From NCBI RefSeq assembly GCF_050389775.1, contig NZ_CP177150.1, positions 45,305-109,304 of the forward strand: DNA of 64,000 bases, written 5' to 3'. Origin of the DNA: Marinibacterium sp050389775. GTDB taxonomy: Bacteria > Pseudomonadota > Alphaproteobacteria > Rhodobacterales > Rhodobacteraceae. Shown here in pieces: positions 32,442-40,625 of this stretch (position 1 is the stretch's first letter; each line of letters begins with the position of its first letter). The notes beneath the pieces were generated by a model that saw nothing but the letters and a program-made list of their open reading frames with translations, made no database searches and was not told where the DNA came from. Position numbers and translations under genes: made by a program.

Positions 32442-34792
32442 CGGAGATCCTTCCTTTTCTGGAATAGGCGGGGGAGCCAGTCTTTCGGGGCAGGGTGGTC
32501 CTGCATCAGCGCATGCATGATGGCGTTGGTGGCGGTACGGCCCGACAGGACGGTCAGCACGTCATCGAGGCCGGACAGGTCGAGGTCGCAGACCACCGAG
32601 TTTTGCGCCTGCTTGATGAGGAAGTGGCCGAGGGGCAGCTCGTCACGCACGATCTGGAACTCGCGCTCGGACAGGCCGAACTCGTCGACCAGGTCCTTGC
32701 GGCTGGCGCGGTCGGAGCCGAAGAAGATCTGGCTGGCACATTGCTCGATGATCGTGCGGGCAATCGGGCTATTCACCACGTCGGAGGCCGACTGCGTCCC
32801 GGCCACGATGATGCCGTTCTGCTTGCGGATGACCTTGAGCTTGTTCTTCACGAAGTCCGAGAAGTAGGGATCGGACAGGGCCTTCCAGAACTCGTCGATG
32901 ACGATCGCGATGCGCTGGCCGGTGATCAGGTTTTCGACCCGGCGCATGAGATACATCATGATCGGGTTGCGGATTTCCGGATCGTCGAGGAAGGCCGTGA
33001 TGTCGAAGCCCACGAGATCGGCATCGAAGGCGATGGTGTCTTCGGAATTGTCGAAGACCCAGCCGAGCCGTTCGTTGCTGAGCCAGCGATCCAGCCGGTT
33101 GCCGATGTCTTCCGCGCCACCGCCGAAGCCCAGCAACTCGCGCAGGGCAGAGACGGTGCGGCCAGTGCGCGGCAGGTTGGACAGGCCCGCGACCGCCATC
33201 TCGATCCGCCGGATGTCTTCGGCCGAGAAGGGGACGCGTTCGCCGCCCAGCATGGACTTGACCAGCTCGACCATGAAGGCCTGACCGTCGGCATCGAGAT
33301 CGATCGCCATGAACGGCGCGCAGCCGGTCGGGCGACCGGACTGGAAATCGAGATAGGAGCCGCCCGAGGCGCGGACGAAGATCTCGGCCCCGTAATCCTT
33401 GTCGAAGAGGACGCGCTTGGCCCTGAACTTTTCCAGCTGCGACAGCAGGAAGGTCTGCACGACCGTCTTGCCGGAGCCGGACGGGCCGCAGATGAAGGTG
33501 TGACCGAGATCGCCGACATGGAAATTGAAGTAGAAGGGGCTTCCGGCGCTGGTCTGGAGCTTGCTGACCGCATCGCCCCATTCGTTGCCGTGCCGGTGGC
33601 CGGTCGGATAATTGTGCAGCGGGGACATGGCCGTGTAGTTGCGGCTGGTCACCATCGCGACCCGCGCCCGGTGAGCATGGTTGCCGGGAAGCTGCGCCCA
33701 GAACTGCGGCTCAAGCCCCATGTCTTCGCGGGCGACGACAGCCCCGGATTCCGACAGCAGGTTATGCGCATCGGCGGCGCGGGCTTTGAGCTCCTTGGCG
33801 TCCTCGGTCAGGACGGTCAGTGACAGGTTATGTTCGCCCATCACGAACTCGCCCGACATCAGGTCGTCGCGGGCGTCTCGCAGCCCGTCCGCCTGGGACA
33901 CGGCGGGGTCATTTGCGTTGCGCAGCCGCCCTTCCTTGAGGGACATCTGGCGCATGGCCTCGTTCTTCGCGGTGCAGCGGAAGGACTGGGTCAGGACGAA
34001 ACGGAAGGGGGCCGTCAGCAGATTGTCGAACATGTTTGGGCGCGTGCGGGCGTGGTATTCCTTGATGCCGAACATCGCGCCATAGGTGCTGGCGGCGGCA
34101 TGGCGGATTTCCAGAGCCTCCCGACCGAAGATCACCCGGTCGGTGTAGATCGCGTTGCCGATGGTTCCGTGCACGAGCGGGACCGGCTCATACCGGCCAG
34201 AGATCAATTGCTTCAGGACGCTGGCAGGCTCGGAGATCAGCAGGTCGCGGTGGTCCCGGGTGATCGAGAGCTTCCGGGGCCGGAAGCGGCTGAGGCTGCG
34301 GGTCAACTGCGTGGTCTTGTCGTCGAGATCGTCCAGGAGGTCCTGATCCACCTCGATCTGGCTGGTGCGGGCACGACGGACGCCTTTTGCCAGCCGACCA
34401 CCGGGCAGGCTGCGGGGCTGCATGTACACGGTCAGATACAGATCGTTCCGGAACAGGCGCTTGGCCTCGATGCGGCTGCGATAGCTTTCGTCGATCCAGC
34501 GGGCGAGGTCGGTGACAAAGGTGCCCGACGGATAGTCGTCATCGGTGGCCCGGACCACATGGACATAGGCCATGACGGTGTCGTCGGCGATGTTGCGCAG
34601 CGCGTGGCTGAGCTGGTTGTGCAGCGTGTTGATGAGCTGGGTATCGGCCGTGCGGAAAGAGACGCCCTCAAGCTTCAGCATCTGGAAGGCACCCCGGTTG
34701 CGGGTGATGATCGTGTGCGCGTCCGAATGGCGGATGAAGGGAAGGTAGCGGTCTGCCGTGTTCTCCGTCTTGATCTTGTCGAGCAGGCCCAT
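32438..34792 (-). CDS. virB4: Type IV secretion ATPase VirB4, 784 aa
   Basis: N-terminal CagE/VirB4 domain (DRYLPFIRHSDAHTIITRNR) and C-terminal ATPase with Walker A CGPSGSGKTVVQTFLL (about residue 440) and Walker B RIAIVIDEFWKALSDPYFSD (about 635). The start at 34792 overlaps the virB3 stop by one base; the frame upstream is virB3 sequence read out of frame. It powers pilus biogenesis at the inner membrane. Confidence 0.96.
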   Translation of the reverse strand: MGLLDKIKTENTADRYLPFIRHSDAHTIITRNRGAFQMLKLEGVSFRTADTQLINTLHNQLSHALRNIADDTVMAYVHVVRATDDDYPSGTFVTDLARWIDESYRSRIEAKRLFRNDLYLTVYMQPRSLPGGRLAKGVRRARTSQIEVDQDLLDDLDDKTTQLTRSLSRFRPRKLSITRDHRDLLISEPASVLKQLISGRYEPVPLVHGTIGNAIYTDRVIFGREALEIRHAAASTYGAMFGIKEYHARTRPNMFDNLLTAPFRFVLTQSFRCTAKNEAMRQMSLKEGRLRNANDPAVSQADGLRDARDDLMSGEFVMGEHNLSLTVLTEDAKELKARAADAHNLLSESGAVVAREDMGLEPQFWAQLPGNHAHRARVAMVTSRNYTAMSPLHNYPTGHRHGNEWGDAVSKLQTSAGSPFYFNFHVGDLGHTFICGPSGSGKTVVQTFLLSQLEKFRAKRVLFDKDYGAEIFVRASGGSYLDFQSGRPTGCAPFMAIDLDADGQAFMVELVKSMLGGERVPFSAEDIRRIEMAVAGLSNLPRTGRTVSALRELLGFGGGAEDIGNRLDRWLSNERLGWVFDNSEDTIAFDADLVGFDITAFLDDPEIRNPIMMYLMRRVENLITGQRIAIVIDEFWKALSDPYFSDFVKNKLKVIRKQNGIIVAGTQSASDVVNSPIARTIIEQCASQIFFGSDRASRKDLVDEFGLSEREFQIVRDELPLGHFLIKQAQNSVVCDLDLSGLDDVLTVLSGRTATNAIMHALMQDHPAPKDWLPRLFQKRKDLR

Positions 34793-35133
34793 CAGTCGAT
34801 CTCCTCGATCTTGTAGAGGCGGCGGAGACGCAGGGGGGATGTCGATGATCCCCCCCAGAGGCTCCGGTTCCGGCACCGGGCATTTGTGTCCAGCCAGCGA
34901 AACAGGATTTGGAAAGCGTTCTGATCGCGCTCGACGATCAGGCGAGAGACGCCGAGCAGGGGGATCGCAATGGGCAGGTAGAAGATCGAGTCCGCGGCGA
35001 TCATCGCCAGACCGCCAATGCCGCAGCACATGGCAAAGGCTTCGATGGGGATGCCGAAGATCATCGCCGGGCGCGTGAGGGCGAGGAACAGCACGTCCTC
35101 GTTCATCTTTACCTTTTCCATTGCATTGCTCAT
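34792..35133 (-). CDS. virB3: Type IV secretion protein VirB3, 113 aa
   Basis: VirB3 pattern: LFLALTRPAMIFGIPIEAFA followed by two TM helices (MCCGIGGLAMIAADSIFYLP and IAIPLLGVSRLIV), then a basic C-terminal tail. GGAGGG precedes the ATG. It assists pilin insertion and is bound to VirB4. Confidence 0.92.
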   Translation of the reverse strand: MSNAMEKVKMNEDVLFLALTRPAMIFGIPIEAFAMCCGIGGLAMIAADSIFYLPIAIPLLGVSRLIVERDQNAFQILFRWLDTNARCRNRSLWGGSSTSPLRLRRLYKIEEID

Positions 35134-35152
35134 TCGGGGCCCTCCCTGCCGG

Positions 35153-35440
35153 TCAGCCGGTGATCATGCTGAGCACCTCGGAGGAGGCGTAGATCATGAC
35201 GACGCCGCCCACGGCCCAGGCGGCGCGGCGCAGGTCGACGAAGTTGAAGAGCCAGCCCGCGCCGATGAACATGAGCGCGATCAGGGCAATGGGCTGCTTG
35301 GCGCTCTCGAACTCGTCGAGGATGTTGTTCAGGAAGTCGGTGAAGCCTGCGGCAGCGGCGGGCTGCGCCGCTACGGTCAGGACCGCAGCCAGCAACATCG
35401 GGGCACCGATGCTCCGGTGGCGGGTCAGAAAGGTCTTCAT
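35153..35440 (-). CDS. virB2: Type IV secretion major pilin VirB2, 95 aa
   Basis: Long signal peptide (MLLAAVLTVAAQPAAAAGF), two hydrophobic helices (PIALIALMFIGAGWLFNF and WAVGGVVMIYASSEVLSMI) with a short basic loop DLRRAA. This is the typical processed pilin. It lies between virB1 and virB3. Confidence 0.92.
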   Translation of the reverse strand: MKTFLTRHRSIGAPMLLAAVLTVAAQPAAAAGFTDFLNNILDEFESAKQPIALIALMFIGAGWLFNFVDLRRAAWAVGGVVMIYASSEVLSMITG

Positions 35441-35452
35441 GGTTGCGTCCTT

Positions 35453-36118
35453 CTATTGGAAAACCAAGGCGTTCGATCCGGTGGCCGCGCCGAACACGTC
35501 CCATCGTTTCGCGCTGTCCTTGTCGTCGCTCGGGGAGGGTGACCGCTTGTCGTACGAGGGGGCGGTCACGGACCCCTCTCCCAGCACGCGGGCCACATAG
35601 CCGTTGTGGAAACCACGCGTGAAAGAGCCGGTGTTGTAGGAGGAGAGTGCCTGGTGCAGGGCCTGTGTCTGGTCCGCTCCGGCATCTCGCGCCCGGTCAT
35701 AGCCGTCCCGCAGCACGGTTTCCGCAGCCGTCAGGTTGCGGCAGGCATCGAACACCGTGGCAGGCGTCAGTCCGAGCCAGGACAGGTTGGCACTGTTGAT
35801 CTGCCCGAGGCCCATGTCGATGGACTTGCCTTCTGCGATCAGGCGGGCAGCGATCTGTGCGGCCTCATTGGCGGAGCGCGGCGCATAGGATGCCCGATCC
35901 GGGCCGTTCACGCCGATGGCGAACGGGTTGAAGCCACTCTCGGCGGCGACGAGCTTTTCCATGATGGAGGGGGCGACACCGGGCGCGCAGTTCTCAGCGA
36001 CGGCCCGGAACGCGGTGGCATTCATGGGCTCAGCCAGCGCAAGGCGTGGTGAGCCGACGGTGAATGCGGAAAGGATCGAGAGGGAGAGGAGTGAACCGCA
36101 GAGCGGTCGGAGGATCAG
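35453..36118 (-). CDS. virB1: Lytic transglycosylase VirB1; start codon unclear
   Basis: SLT-type lytic transglycosylase: AAESGFNPFAIGVNG supplies the catalytic Glu, followed by IDMGLGQINSANLSWLGL and ALSSYNTGSF. A signal peptide-like stretch (SLLSLSILSAFTVGSPRLAL) precedes it, but no ATG, GTG or TTG lies in front; only CTG codons at 36118 and 36127 are in frame. The next ATG (36024) would delete the signal. The coordinates given assume CTG. It opens the peptidoglycan for the secretion channel and is first in the virB operon. Confidence 0.85.
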   Translation of the reverse strand: MILRPLCGSLLSLSILSAFTVGSPRLALAEPMNATAFRAVAENCAPGVAPSIMEKLVAAESGFNPFAIGVNGPDRASYAPRSANEAAQIAARLIAEGKSIDMGLGQINSANLSWLGLTPATVFDACRNLTAAETVLRDGYDRARDAGADQTQALHQALSSYNTGSFTRGFHNGYVARVLGEGSVTAPSYDKRSPSPSDDKDSAKRWDVFGAATGSNALVFQ

Positions 36119-36140
36119 CCAGCGCAGAGCGCCGAGGCGA

Positions 36141-36425
36141 TCACTCGGTGTCTTCGTCTTGTCCAGATTTCGGGGCAGGCACCCAGACGCCTTCGGCGTC
36201 GGGGAAAATGCGCATGTGGAAGCTGACGAGCGCGTCGGAAGACTTGAAGACGCGGGCTTCGCCAGTCTTCGAGGAAATGACGGGGCTGGCCGCGCCGTTC
36301 GTCTGAACAGCCCAGAGCTCCCAGTTCCATCCTTTTGGTGTGTGAATTGGGCGGTAGTCGAGCTTGCCACCCTTCTCAAGGAAGTTTTGCACTGCATCAG
36401 TCGTAATCACGCGTGGGTTCCACAT
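36141..36425 (-). CDS. Small plasmid protein, 94 aa, paralogue of 6040-6339
   Basis: Shares NFLEKGGKLDYRP, ARVFKSSDALVSFHMRIFPD and VWVPAP with the 99-residue protein at 6040-6339, with the same spacing. It lies directly upstream of virB1 on the same strand. The start at 36425 has AGGTG upstream. Function unknown; its position suggests it is carried by the transfer operon. Confidence 0.65.
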   Translation of the reverse strand: MWNPRVITTDAVQNFLEKGGKLDYRPIHTPKGWNWELWAVQTNGAASPVISSKTGEARVFKSSDALVSFHMRIFPDAEGVWVPAPKSGQDEDTE

Positions 36426-36740
36426 TGGCTGACACCTGTCGTTGGGAATTTCTGGACAGGTGCTGCGTATCCTTGAATCACGACTTTCTTCAACGTTAAA
36501 GCCTAAATTTGGAAAAAGCGCCAAACTACGTAAATTTGCCCATTATGCACATTCGCGCCTTTAGAGCGTCAGGCGCATTTGACAAATAGCGCTCCCTCTG
36601 GAAGTTTGGCGCTATCCTTGCCTCCTTCGGCTATAGGATGATCACCCAGCTGTGACCATCCCGAGAGCGGAGCGCAGGCGGGGACATGCCGAGTTAAGTT
36701 CTGAGGGGGGCCAGAAGCTTTGTTATATTTTGGACACGCG
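36426..36740. promoter_or_regulatory. Divergent control region between the virB operon and trbM
   Basis: 315 bases, more AT-rich than the surroundings. They contain an 11-bp inverted repeat, AGCGCCAAACT at 36527-36537 and AGTTTGGCGCT at 36603-36613, and inside it a second dyad GCGCCT...AGGCGC (about 36556-36576). These are good candidates for operators controlling virB transcription leftward and trbM/repC rightward. Confidence 0.55.
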
Positions 36741-37445
36741 ATGAAGCGTGGTGCCGCGACCGCCCTGACCTGTACGGGCCTAATCCTGGCGGCACCTCCC
36801 GCTGCGCAAGCTTACCAAGTAGACTGCGCGATCCTGATCTGTCTGGCGGGAGGCTGGCCCGGAAGCACCGAGTGCAACGAGGCGCGATCTGTCTTCATCA
36901 GCAGGATCACGCCCTGGCCGGTGGAGCCGCCACTGCAGATCTGGAATTGCCCCTTGGGCGTGGGCTACCGCCTACCTAAAGATGAGAGGGCTTTGCCGCT
37001 CCTCAATGAGGCGGTCGGCAGGCCTAGACCTTCGGCTTCGCCGCCATTCTCGGCAGTTTTTAAGGGGATGCTTCTCCCGAGGTCGGAGCGGGACGAGATG
37101 CTGTCCCCGATCGCGGATTATACCGATGACAACGGCGTGGCCGATGTCGACATCAGCGGGGCCGAGTATGACTTTGTCCGCTCCATCCGCGTCTACAACG
37201 TCGAGTATGCCCGGCAGCGAGAGAGCGGCGATGGCGACTGCCGTCGAAGCGAAAAGGTCCGCGTGGGCACCTATGGGGTGCAGGGCGACTTCAGCTGGTC
37301 CAGCGGTTCGGTGGCGTCACTACCGGACGCATTCGAAGGTCTCGCCGGTTGGGGCGAGAGCTGTCCGAGCCTCTACCGGAGGGCCGTCTTCATCGATTGG
37401 ACCGACTACCTGGGAAACTATGGCTACGAGCAGGTGAATTACTGA
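36741..37445 (+). CDS. trbM: TrbM/KikA-like conjugal transfer protein, 234 aa
   Basis: Signal peptide (ALTCTGLILAAPPAAQA) followed by the TrbM family signature YQVDCAILICLAGGWPG and TECNEARSVFISRITPWP, which has conserved Cys pairs. The C-terminal part is longer than IncP TrbM, with SEKVRVGTYGVQGDFSW and WTDYLGNYGYEQVNY. Periplasmic, probably disulphide-bonded accessory protein of transfer. It is encoded between the virB control region and repC. Confidence 0.72.
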   Translation: MKRGAATALTCTGLILAAPPAAQAYQVDCAILICLAGGWPGSTECNEARSVFISRITPWPVEPPLQIWNCPLGVGYRLPKDERALPLLNEAVGRPRPSASPPFSAVFKGMLLPRSERDEMLSPIADYTDDNGVADVDISGAEYDFVRSIRVYNVEYARQRESGDGDCRRSEKVRVGTYGVQGDFSWSSGSVASLPDAFEGLAGWGESCPSLYRRAVFIDWTDYLGNYGYEQVNY

Positions 37446-37541
37446 TCACCGCAGGTGCTGGCATCGCCGATGCCGGGTACGCCAAGGGCGCAAGAATGAG
37501 GCAACGAAGGCCATGACGGAGAGGAACACCAAGGGCTTAAG

Positions 37542-37640
37542 AAATTAAAACCCCCGCGAAGGCGGCAACCTTCCACGGGGGCTGAGGGACTCAGGGCCGG
37601 CAAGCCCGTAATCATCCGTAATCATGATTTAGCCTATCAG
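37542..37640 (-). ncRNA. Candidate counter-transcribed RNA controlling repC
   Basis: On the minus strand a promoter-like pair (TTGTCT, 18 bp, TAGGCT at about 37658-37629) is followed by a hairpin (CCCCCGTGGAAGG / CCTTCGCGGGGG, 37551-37581) and TTTTAATTT, an intrinsic terminator with no minus-strand gene before it. Such an antisense RNA just upstream of repC is the incompatibility determinant of repABC-type plasmids. The plus-strand repC leader would be its target. Confidence 0.65.
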
Positions 37641-37734
37641 CTTCCCCACCTTGCAGACAAGTCGAAACGCATTTGTGCGACCTGTCGACGTTTGCCTGCT
37701 GCCGCCTCGCTTCAGACGAACGAGGAACGAATAG

Positions 37735-38964
37735 ATGCATGTACCCCAAGCTTTGCCTGTCCGACGGTGCGAGGCCGTCAAACCAACGCTTCCACGCGGC
37801 ATGGAGCGCGACGGCTTCGTCGCGCTTGTCGATGCGGTTGCGCCCAGCCTTGGCATCGGTGCCGCTGCGATGATGACTTTTCGCACCATGATCGCGTCGA
37901 CCAGGCCGAGCGCGTTCAAGTGCGGCGTAGATGAACCCTGCTGTTACCTCAGCCAGAGCGAGATTGCGCACAAGCGTGGCGTCACGGCTTGCCGCATCCG
38001 GCAACACGAGGCGGCGCTTGTCCGCGCGGGGCTCATCGAGAAGCAGACGATGGCGAATGGCGCGCGGTCCGGCTTCTCCGGTTGCGGCGTCTTCTTCGGC
38101 GTGGCGATCGCACGCGTCGACGAGTTTCTGTCCCTGCGGGACGTGATCGAGGCCGATCGCAGGACCCACGCCCGTCTACGCGGGCAACGCAGCTCGCACA
38201 AGCGGCACCTAAAAGGCATCCTGTGCGAGTTGATCGAGCGTCAGGGCCTGACTGCCGAGGTCAAGCGCATCCAGCAGGCGTTCGCAGGGTGGCCGTCAGG
38301 CCAGGCGCTTCATCGGATGTCGCTCGAAGAGCTTCAGAACCATGAGGCTGAAGCCGAGGCGCTGACGATATCGGCGTCTCAGTTGCTGCATGAAATGCAT
38401 GATCGACCGCTCGAAAACGAGCGGTCCCATATACAAGATACAACTCAAGATTCTAACCAAGTAATCTGTAACGACCCGGTCAATACGCGGAGCGTGGTCA
38501 AGCCCACGCACTCGATTATTGATCGGCCGCAGCCTGACGGCCGCGTCCATTGCGTAGAAAAGCAAGGTGGGGCGGCCGGCGAGGCGCACAAGTCCACATT
38601 CATTCAGAACCTGGGCTGTGATCGTCTGTATGGCCTTTGTTCCGAAGAGATGAAGATGTGGCTCGATATCGAGCGACAAAAGCGCGGCAGGCTGGATTTC
38701 CATTCCTTCGTGATCGCCGCGCAGAAGCGCCTGCCTGAGTTGGGCATCCACCCATCTGCCTGGGGGGAAGCCATGGACGTTCTGGAGGAGGATGCAGCGA
38801 TGCTTTGTGTTCTAATCACCGATGCCAAGGTTGCCGATCCGGGGATCACCATCCTTTCGGCAGGGGCGTATCTGCGCGGTATGGTGCGGGCGCAGCGGAC
38901 TGGTGCTTTGAACATCATGGGAAGCCTGATCGGGCTGAATGAACGGAGCAGGAGGCGCCGATGA
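37735..38964 (+). CDS. repC: RepC-type replication initiator, 409 aa
   Basis: N-terminal RepC winged-helix region (IAHKRGVTACRIRQHEAALV, RAGLIEKQTMANGARSG, about residues 79-115) and the C-terminal RepC motif ITILSAGAYLRGMVRAQRTG followed by MGSLIGLN. GAGGA precedes the ATG. There are no repA/repB genes in front; partition is encoded at 9.2-11.0 kb by an unrelated ParAB. Replication control seems to be by the upstream antisense RNA. An AT-rich stretch inside the gene probably is the origin. Confidence 0.85.
   Translation: MHVPQALPVRRCEAVKPTLPRGMERDGFVALVDAVAPSLGIGAAAMMTFRTMIASTRPSAFKCGVDEPCCYLSQSEIAHKRGVTACRIRQHEAALVRAGLIEKQTMANGARSGFSGCGVFFGVAIARVDEFLSLRDVIEADRRTHARLRGQRSSHKRHLKGILCELIERQGLTAEVKRIQQAFAGWPSGQALHRMSLEELQNHEAEAEALTISASQLLHEMHDRPLENERSHIQDTTQDSNQVICNDPVNTRSVVKPTHSIIDRPQPDGRVHCVEKQGGAAGEAHKSTFIQNLGCDRLYGLCSEEMKMWLDIERQKRGRLDFHSFVIAAQKRLPELGIHPSAWGEAMDVLEEDAAMLCVLITDAKVADPGITILSAGAYLRGMVRAQRTGALNIMGSLIGLNERSRRRR
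38405..38475. other. oriV: Probable origin of replication (oriV) inside repC
   Basis: A perfect hairpin GACCGCTCG-AAAA-CGAGCGGTC (38405-38426) is followed by an AT-rich run (to about 38475) that contrasts with the GC-rich gene. The origins of repABC plasmids lie in an AT-rich segment in the middle of repC. By analogy this is the best candidate. Confidence 0.5.
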
Positions 38965-39350
38965 AACCGCTCATCTTATCGGCGGCCATCGTGGCGGCCC
39001 TCACGGTTTCTGGGACGGCCCAAGAACTGTGTATCGAGCCCATCAGGCCAGAGGCTGCACACCTTCTCGATGCCGGACTTTCCGGTGCTGAGGTCCGGGC
39101 GGAATTTCGGCGCTATTTTAGCGAGGTCGAGGATTACCTGAATTGCCTGAACGAAACCTCAGCTCGAATAAGGGACGATGCGCAAGCCGCAGCCTACGAT
39201 TATCAACATGTACTGGACATGACAGATCCGGGCAAAAATGGTTGGGGAGCCGGAGAGTTTCAGCCGCCAACTGTCGAAATGAAGGACACAGGGGAACTCT
39301 TCTTCGATCAACAACCAAGCGTTGATCGCACCGGCCAAGATCAGCAATAG
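38961..39350 (+). CDS. Secreted hypothetical protein, 129 aa, coupled to repC
   Basis: Overlaps the repC stop as ATGA. Signal peptide (LILSAAIVAALTVSGTA) followed by ELCIEPIRPE and a helical part with YFSEVEDYLNCLNETSARI, giving two Cys that may bond. No recognised family. The polar C-terminus (FFDQQPSVDRTGQDQQ) may be altered, since the region after 39350 is an island boundary. Confidence 0.6.
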   Translation: MKPLILSAAIVAALTVSGTAQELCIEPIRPEAAHLLDAGLSGAEVRAEFRRYFSEVEDYLNCLNETSARIRDDAQAAAYDYQHVLDMTDPGKNGWGAGEFQPPTVEMKDTGELFFDQQPSVDRTGQDQQ

Positions 39351-39437
39351 GGCCGGCTTCGAAATCCAGCAGCCGCGTGGCTGTCAGCAAGGGGTCAACG
39401 GCGGGCAAGATGGATCTCCTCGAATCTGGCGAGGGTC

Positions 39438-39468
39438 TAAATAGAGGCTACAGCAACTGTAGCTTCAA
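39438..39468 (-). promoter_or_regulatory. Orphan PbrR/CadR-type promoter-operator
   Basis: Minus strand: -35 TTGAAG, 19-bp spacer CTACAGTTGCTGTAGCCTC with a strong dyad, -10 TATTTA. It has the same architecture as the sites at 40716, 51006 and 52256. It lies behind the CDF gene and reads leftward into the repC region, where no minus-strand gene follows. It seems to be the surviving promoter of a gene lost at the island edge. Confidence 0.65.
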
Positions 39469-39493
39469 GCCTCTTTCAGAAGGCGATCAATCG

Positions 39494-40096
39494 CTACTGG
39501 TCGTCGGCATGAACGGCTTTGTGGTGTTCGCCGTGTGCATCGCGCAAAATGTCGACACCGCCCCATGCCGCGATCCCGGCCACGACCACACCCACGACTA
39601 GGTCCGGCCAGTTCGTTCCCAGCCAGGCAACGAGACCGCCAGCCACGACGATCCCGAGGTTCGCGGCGAAGTCGTTCCAGCTGAAAGTGTTCGCGGCGCG
39701 GATGTTGACGTCCGGTTCGCGGAGTCGGGCGAGTAACCAGACGCAGATCGCGTTGATCGCCGCGGCGATCAGGGCCATGGCGATCATGATTGTCCCGAGC
39801 GGATCCGACCCGCCGACATAGCGCCGCCACGCATCATAGAGGATGCCCAATGCGAACAGGATCAGCAACCCACCCGAGACATTGGCGGCGCCGCGTTTCC
39901 ACCTGCCGGACCGGGACAGCGCAAACAGGCTTATGGCGTAGACGAAGCTGTCGGAAAGGTTGTCGAGGCCGTTTGCGATCAGGGCGCTCGAATCGCCGAA
40001 CGCGCCGGTCGCGAAGAACGCCAAAGCCAGACCGATGTTGAGCGCCAGAACGATCCAGAGCGTGCGTCTCTCCCTCGCCTTCTTTGCCGTGGCCAT
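39494..40096 (-). CDS. Short cation diffusion facilitator-type transporter, 200 aa
   Basis: Six TM helices of the CDF/CzcD type: ALNIGLALAFFATGAFGDSS, ANGLDNLSDSFVYAISLFAL, then LLILFALGILYDAWRR, MIAMALIAAAINAICVWLLA, ANTFSWNDFAANLGIVVAGG. The cytoplasmic C-terminal domain is missing, and the ligand His of the first motif (HxxxD in ZitB/YiiP) reads NLSD. The C-terminus HGEHHKAVHADD may bind metal. It likely exports Zn/Cd/Pb-like ions; it lies next to a PbrR-type regulator. Confidence 0.8.
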   Translation of the reverse strand: MATAKKARERRTLWIVLALNIGLALAFFATGAFGDSSALIANGLDNLSDSFVYAISLFALSRSGRWKRGAANVSGGLLILFALGILYDAWRRYVGGSDPLGTIMIAMALIAAAINAICVWLLARLREPDVNIRAANTFSWNDFAANLGIVVAGGLVAWLGTNWPDLVVGVVVAGIAAWGGVDILRDAHGEHHKAVHADDQ

Positions 40097-40180
40097 GCTT
40101 GATCTGTTCCTCTGGCGTTCATGAGGTGAACCGCCACCGCGCTGCAGGGTTCCAAACGCAAGGGCCAGTGCCAGCCGAGC

Positions 40181-40609
40181 TTATGCCCCGATGTCGTCGT
40201 GCTCGGTCAGGCACTCCGAATGGTCCCGCAGGACCTCGAGCACCCGGCAATCCGCCGTTCGCCCGCCGCTGCACTCGTGGATCATGCGCTTCAGCTCGGT
40301 GCGAAGTGCCTTCAGGCGCGCCATGCGTTGCTCGACCTGGCGGAGTTGCCGGCGGGCGATCGCATCTGCCTCGTCGCAGGACTTTTCCGGATGGTCGCTG
40401 AGATCGAGGAGCTCCCGGATCGCATCGAGCGAGAAACCGAGTTGCCGTGAATGACGGATGAACGATAGCCGATCGAGTTCGGCATCCCCGTAGCGGCGTT
40501 GCCCGCCCTCCGTCCGGCCCGGTTCAGGCATGAGCCCGATCTGTTCGTAGTACCGGATGGTCTGCACCTTGGTGCCGGTCTTCTTCGCCAGATTGCCGAT
40601 TGTCAGCAT
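40181..40609 (-). CDS. MerR-family Zn/Cd/Pb-responsive regulator (ZntR/CadR/PbrR type), 142 aa
   Basis: N-terminal MerR HTH (IGNLAKKTGTKVQTIRYYEQ, residues 4-23). The dimerisation helix begins with SCDEADAIARRQLRQVEQRM (Cys about 78) and the C-terminal metal loop has HECSGGRTADCRVLEVLRD then HSEC. These three Cys positions are those of PbrR/CadR/ZntR, not of CueR. AAGGG precedes the ATG. Divergent from the SCO operon, whose promoter has a matching operator. It activates by twisting promoters with 19-bp spacers. Confidence 0.88.
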   Translation of the reverse strand: MLTIGNLAKKTGTKVQTIRYYEQIGLMPEPGRTEGGQRRYGDAELDRLSFIRHSRQLGFSLDAIRELLDLSDHPEKSCDEADAIARRQLRQVEQRMARLKALRTELKRMIHECSGGRTADCRVLEVLRDHSECLTEHDDIGA

Positions 40610-40625
40610 ATGTTTCCCTTAAGAG

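Noticed and set aside
37612..38169. Minus-strand open frame upstream of and opposite repC
   Set aside because: Its region is better explained by the antisense RNA and repC; no ribosome binding site and no conserved motif.
39159..39347. Hydrophobic minus-strand frame (LILAGAINAWLLIEEEF) downstream of the orphan metal promoter
   Set aside because: It looks like a TM helix but has a stop just upstream in frame, and it overlaps the plus-strand gene coupled to repC. It may be a remnant but cannot be supported.
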